Positions 5,953-8,011 of a DNA stretch of 8,011 nucleotides are shown here, piece by piece. A model generated the notes under the pieces. That model made no database searches. It was given only the letters and a program-made list of their open reading frames with translations, and was not told the origin of the DNA. The stretch spans positions 1 to 8,011 of the forward strand of contig JAFPMR010000279.1 of assembly GCA_017411235.1 (NCBI GenBank), read 5' to 3'. Source of the DNA: Bacilli bacterium. Lineage in GTDB: Bacteria > Bacillota_I > Bacilli_A > RF39 > UBA660. The translations under genes were made by a program, and so were the position numbers. The first letter of the stretch is position 1. Each line of letters starts with the position of its first letter.

Positions 5953-6318
5953 ATGAGTTTATTAGGCAATATAATATGGTTAATATGTGGAGGATTCTTT
6001 AGTGGTCTTTCTTGGCTCTTCTCAGGTCTTATTTGGTGTATAAATATAATTGGTATACCTTATGGCAAACAATGCTTTAAATTCGCTAATTTAGCATTCA
6101 CACCCTTTGGTAAAGATGTTAAATATGGTGGAGGAGCAATATCTACACTAGTAAATATAATTTGGTTAATCTTATTTGGTATACCAATGGCAATTGGTAA
6201 TGCCATATCAGGTTTATTTCTATGTTGTACAATAATAGGTATTCCTTTCGGTTTACAATTCTTTAAATTAGCTAAACTATCTTTAATGCCATTTGGTGCC
6301 CAAATTGTAAACAAATAA
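5953..6318 (+). CDS. yccF: YccF domain inner-membrane protein
   Basis: The 121-residue hydrophobic protein is two copies of one unit. NIIWL at 6-10 and again at 68-72 each begin a hydrophobic hairpin. IIGIPYG (32-38) and IIGIPFG (94-100) are each followed by a conserved amphipathic segment (CFKFANLAFTPFGKDV and FFKLAKLSLMPFGAQIV). This tandem GIP(Y/F)G...PFG pattern is diagnostic of the YccF family, and the length matches family members. The family is widespread, its members are integral membrane proteins, and no molecular function is established that I know of. AGGAG (5939-5943) inside the end of the upstream gene serves as ribosome binding site. It forms a two-gene operon with the anchored protein before it. 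Confidence 0.92.
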   Translation: MSLLGNIIWLICGGFFSGLSWLFSGLIWCINIIGIPYGKQCFKFANLAFTPFGKDVKYGGGAISTLVNIIWLILFGIPMAIGNAISGLFLCCTIIGIPFGLQFFKLAKLSLMPFGAQIVNK

Positions 6319-6346
6319 AAAAGAAAAGCAAAACTTTTCTTTTTTT
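6317..6346 (+). terminator. Intrinsic terminator of the yccF operon
   Basis: AAAAAAGAAAAG (6317-6328) and CTTTTCTTTTTT (6334-6345) form a 12-bp stem around CAAAA. The T-tract is part of the right arm. The TAA stop overlaps the stem. The stem is weak in G/C (two G-C pairs), but the form fits the neighbouring terminators. Confidence 0.75.
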
Positions 6347-6347
6347 A

Positions 6348-6356
6348 TGTTATAAT
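6348..6356 (+). promoter_or_regulatory. Extended -10 promoter for the Cys-rich anchored protein gene
   Basis: TGtTATAAT starts two bases after the terminator T-tract and is 25 bases before the ATG at 6382. No good -35 is present. Confidence 0.65.
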
Positions 6357-6381
6357 AAACACCCACAAAGGAGGTGCTGAA

Positions 6382-6888
6382 ATGGACAAAAAGAAAATGA
6401 AAAGAAAAATACTTGCTATTTCAGCATCTATTTTAATCTTAACTACCTACTATAATATTGATCATGTTTATCATCCATCTTATGAAATAATGGATGAAAA
6501 TCCTTGCGGACCTTTTGGTTGTTATAGTTGTGGATATATTTATATAGGAGATAAAGAATATCTAAGTAGTTTAACTAATCTAACTGAAAACGATATCTTA
6601 GTAGAAGATCAAAGATTCTCTAGTGATCCAAATATGAAAATCTATTCTTCTTATCGTATAGATGATAAAGATTTAAGAAATGAAATCTTAGAAGTATTAT
6701 GCCAATATGAAGAATGTTATCCATCACCATGGGATCGTACTATCGAATCTATGCGTTTAGAGTGGTTAATGCATAACATCTCTTATTTCTTTAACCATGA
6801 ACAAAATAGAACAGGTGATGTTGACTTAAACAACGAAGAACAAGAATACTATGATGTTCCTGTACTAAATAAAATACTTAAATTATAA
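6382..6888 (+). CDS. Small N-terminally anchored, Cys-containing hypothetical protein
   Basis: The 168-residue protein has a very basic start (MDKKKMKRK) and a short hydrophobic segment (10-24) that should be a signal anchor or uncleaved signal peptide. The rest is outside. Five Cys follow: 42, 47 and 50 in PCGPFGCYSCGY, and 107 and 112 in LCQYEECYP, suggesting disulfides. The C-terminal EWLMHNISYFFNHEQNRTGDVDLN (127-150) resembles an 'EW..HN..Y..g....R...VDL' pattern I have seen in Firmicute hypothetical proteins. The segment GYIYIGDKEYLS (51-62) echoes GYVRYIDKEYLS in the convergent lipoprotein at 6911-7654. The ribosome binding site is essentially consensus (AAAGGAGGT, 6367-6375; 6-base spacing), so this gene should be well translated. 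No function can be assigned. Confidence 0.78.
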   Translation: MDKKKMKRKILAISASILILTTYYNIDHVYHPSYEIMDENPCGPFGCYSCGYIYIGDKEYLSSLTNLTENDILVEDQRFSSDPNMKIYSSYRIDDKDLRNEILEVLCQYEECYPSPWDRTIESMRLEWLMHNISYFFNHEQNRTGDVDLNNEEQEYYDVPVLNKILKL

Positions 6889-6912
6889 AAAGAACTCTTT
6901 CGAGTTCTTTTT
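6887..6912. terminator. Bidirectional terminator between convergent genes
   Basis: AAAAAGAACTC (6887-6897) and GAGTTCTTTTT (6902-6912) form a perfect 11-bp stem with a TTTC loop. It provides T-tracts on both strands and serves both the gene ending at 6888 and the minus-strand gene ending at 6911. The stop codons of both genes overlap the stem. Confidence 0.88.
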
Positions 6913-7654
6913 ATCTTGTTTTTGTTAATGTTTTTTCTTGATCTGTTTCTTGTTCTATCTCTTCTTCTTGAATATGTTCTGGATCATCACTATTTAAATC
7001 TTCGTAGTCAGCTTCACATCCATTAGCAAGATTAATAATTTTATAATAGTCTTCTAAAATATAAGGATATTCACCTTTAGTAGAAATAATATCTTGATGT
7101 TCTGGTCCAGGAATCAATACAAATTTACCATGTTCATCTACCTCAATTTTATATGAAGTATATTCATAATGACATAATCTAGTTTCTCCAGTTAATCTTG
7201 AATGATTAGGATCTCTAGTCCAACTATAGTGAGTTTGAGGAACGAAGATAAAAGTAACAAATGTAGATTTACCTGTACTATGAACAATAGGAATAGGCAT
7301 TAGATAAGTATAAGCATAACGATATTCAATAAAGTCTTGATTTTGTTCTTGAGCATTTTGAATAGCTTCAATATTATCATCTATTTTTAAAAGATTTCTC
7401 TTATCTAAATAAGAATATAAATCTTTATCTTTAGAATCAACTAATGTATAATCCTCTGTTCTTTCATATCCCTCATAGCTTAGATATTCTTTATCAATAT
7501 ATCTTACATAACCAGAATCAGAAACATATCTATGAGCATGGTAATCTTTGACATCACAATCAGCTTTCTTACCACAACCAGAAGTAGTCATTAGAACTAA
7601 TGATAAACCTCCCATAAGCATTAACTTTTTCCAATTGAATTTTAGATTTCTCAT
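6911..7654 (-). CDS. Lipoprotein of unknown function with a structured, attenuated leader
   Basis: The 247-residue protein starts with MRNLKFNWKKLMLMGGLSLVLMTTSGC: basic n-region, hydrophobic core and a lipobox (TSGC) with lipidated Cys27 expected. The mature part is Tyr- and Asp-rich (DYHAHRYVSDSGYVRYIDKEYLSYEGY, 37-63), with beta-strand-like blocks (TYLMPIPIVHST, STFVTFIFVPQTHYSW) and a polyacidic tail (EEEIEQETDQE). I cannot name the family; the protein should sit on the outer face of the membrane. The minus-strand ribosome binding site AAAGG lies at 7665-7669, 10 bases ahead of the ATG. Its own promoter lies about 140 bases upstream. The leader between contains an intrinsic terminator and a riboswitch-like fold, so expression is probably controlled by transcription attenuation. 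The gene ends at the shared bidirectional terminator. Confidence 0.85.
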   Translation of the reverse strand: MRNLKFNWKKLMLMGGLSLVLMTTSGCGKKADCDVKDYHAHRYVSDSGYVRYIDKEYLSYEGYERTEDYTLVDSKDKDLYSYLDKRNLLKIDDNIEAIQNAQEQNQDFIEYRYAYTYLMPIPIVHSTGKSTFVTFIFVPQTHYSWTRDPNHSRLTGETRLCHYEYTSYKIEVDEHGKFVLIPGPEHQDIISTKGEYPYILEDYYKIINLANGCEADYEDLNSDDPEHIQEEEIEQETDQEKTLTKTR

Positions 7655-7680
7655 AAAACCACAACCTTTCCCTAGAGTCT

Positions 7681-7713
7681 AAAAAAAGACTCTTATATTT
7701 CTATAAAAGTCTT
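7681..7713 (-). terminator. Attenuator terminator in the lipoprotein leader
   Basis: Read on the minus strand, AAGACTTTTATA (7713-7702) pairs with TATAAGAGTCTT (7697-7686), with one U-G wobble, around a GAAA loop. T's then run to 7681. It lies after the promoter but before the ribosome binding site of the minus-strand lipoprotein, so it can abort transcription of that gene. After read-through, AGAGTCT (7693-7687) could instead pair with AGACTCT (7680-7674). Confidence 0.8.
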
Positions 7714-7787
7714 GTTCTTCTAAATAACCCAGGTAAAACCGGTTGTTGAGTTATTACAACATATGTTGGAACTACTCCCTCTTACAT
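7702..7787 (-). promoter_or_regulatory. Candidate riboswitch aptamer, resembling yybP-ykoY (Mn2+)
   Basis: On the minus strand the predicted transcript begins with UGUAAGAG (7786-7779), which can pair with CUUUUAUA (7709-7702), the terminator's own 5' arm, as a closing stem P1. Inside it are GGGAGUAG (7779-7772), a palindromic hairpin (CAACATATGTTG, 7768-7757), and a second hairpin. The second hairpin has outer stem AAUAAC/GUUAUU (7755-7750 with 7728-7723), a one-sided bulge UCAACAA (7749-7743) and inner stem CCGGU/ACC-U-GG with a UUU loop (7742-7729). From memory, yybP-ykoY RNAs carry a GGGGAGUAG loop and a UCAACA-type internal loop in the adjacent hairpin. P1 formation prevents the terminator, making an ON switch. 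The architecture is seen directly; the class assignment is from remembered consensus. Confidence 0.55.
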
Positions 7788-7793
7788 GTTGTA

Positions 7794-7822
7794 ATTATAC
7801 CATATTTTACACTTTTTTTCAA
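7794..7822 (-). promoter_or_regulatory. Strong promoter of the minus-strand lipoprotein
   Basis: On the minus strand, TTGAAA (7822-7817), a 17-base spacer and TATAAT (7799-7794) with a TG extension (TGgTATAAT) make the best sigma-A promoter in the window. Transcription should start near 7787, exactly at the 5' side of the candidate riboswitch stem. Confidence 0.85.
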
Positions 7823-7847
7823 GATTGCAGCCCTCCAGAAGATTATT

Positions 7848-7856
7848 TGATATAAT
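7848..7856 (+). promoter_or_regulatory. Extended -10 promoter for the right-edge lipoprotein
   Basis: TGaTATAAT lies 21 bases before the ATG at 7878. A TTGCAG at 7825-7830 is 20 bases upstream, too far for a good -35. It is divergent from the minus-strand promoter, with about 25 bases between the two elements. Confidence 0.6.
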
Positions 7857-7877
7857 ATAAATAGGATGGTCGATAAC

Positions 7878-8011
7878 ATGAAAAAGAAAAGAATATTAAT
7901 AATCTTATTATTACTATTATTATTAGTAGGATGTAAAAAAAGACATGAAGATCAAGTAACCATAAGTGATCCTAATGTAGAATATAAATCTACTTATGAT
8001 GGTAAATATGG
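7878..8011 (+). CDS. Lipoprotein, N-terminal part (3'-truncated by window edge)
   Basis: Forty-four codons are present. MKKKRILIILLLLLLLVGC is a textbook lipoprotein signal: basic n-region, Leu/Ile-only core and lipobox LVGC with Cys19 as the expected lipidated residue. The mature part begins KKRHEDQVTISDPNVEYKST and is too short to place in a family. An in-frame ATG at 7866 would add MVDN, but AGGA (7863-7866) overlaps it and instead sits 11 bases ahead of the ATG at 7878, so the latter is preferred. The gene is divergent from the neighbouring lipoprotein gene. Confidence 0.8.
   Translation, partial: MKKKRILIILLLLLLLVGCKKRHEDQVTISDPNVEYKSTYDGKY

Noticed and set aside
1..8011. Possible TGA-to-Trp recoding as in Mollicutes
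   Set aside because: No stop is TGA, but the genes are intact with TGG for Trp and no in-frame TGA. Absence of TGA stops among 11 is explained by A/T bias.

Overview
The window is an AT-rich, gene-dense stretch typical of a low-GC Firmicute of the Bacilli/Erysipelotrichia/RF39 sort, probably a host-associated one. The evidence is the strong A/T codon bias, AGGAGG-like ribosome binding sites, oligo-T terminators, and families common in that group (DUF1846, DUF2975, YccF, lysine-rich membrane-anchored proteins and lipoproteins). Of the 11 visible stop codons, 10 are TAA, one is TAG and none is TGA. Tryptophan is encoded by TGG, so nothing suggests a reassigned code. I see no mobile element, CRISPR array, tRNA or rRNA.

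Layout. Bases 2-130 hold the tail of an unidentified gene. An SDR oxidoreductase (182-940) and a 119-residue helical protein (958-1317) follow as a probable operon closed by a terminator. Next is a membrane-anchored penicillin-binding/class A beta-lactamase-like protein (1410-2453) with Cys where the catalytic Ser should be. A regulatory intergenic region with a perfect 12-bp inverted repeat precedes a complete DUF1846/UPF0371 protein (2629-4092). Then comes a run of small envelope genes: a DUF2975-like membrane protein (4138-4830), a two-helix membrane protein (4887-5468), an anchored protein with a disulfide-type RC..CVW.G motif overlapping-close to a YccF protein (5520-6318), and a small anchored Cys-rich protein (6382-6888). 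A shared bidirectional terminator separates this run from a convergent lipoprotein gene on the minus strand (6911-7654). A second lipoprotein gene starts on the plus strand at 7878 and runs off the window.

Two regulatory themes stand out. First, genes from about 1346 to 6912 are packed as stop codon / terminator / extended -10 promoter / short leader / next start, with the stop codon usually inside the terminator stem and the next -10 box starting within a few bases of the T-tract. Second, the minus-strand lipoprotein has a strong promoter (TTGAAA, 17-bp spacer, TGgTATAAT) and a leader of about 130 nt. That leader folds into an aptamer-like domain whose closing stem competes with an intrinsic terminator. 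It carries GGGAGUAG and UCAACA elements resembling the yybP-ykoY (Mn2+) riboswitch. Most proteins here are predicted to sit in or outside the membrane. Only the SDR, the 119-residue protein and DUF1846 look cytoplasmic.
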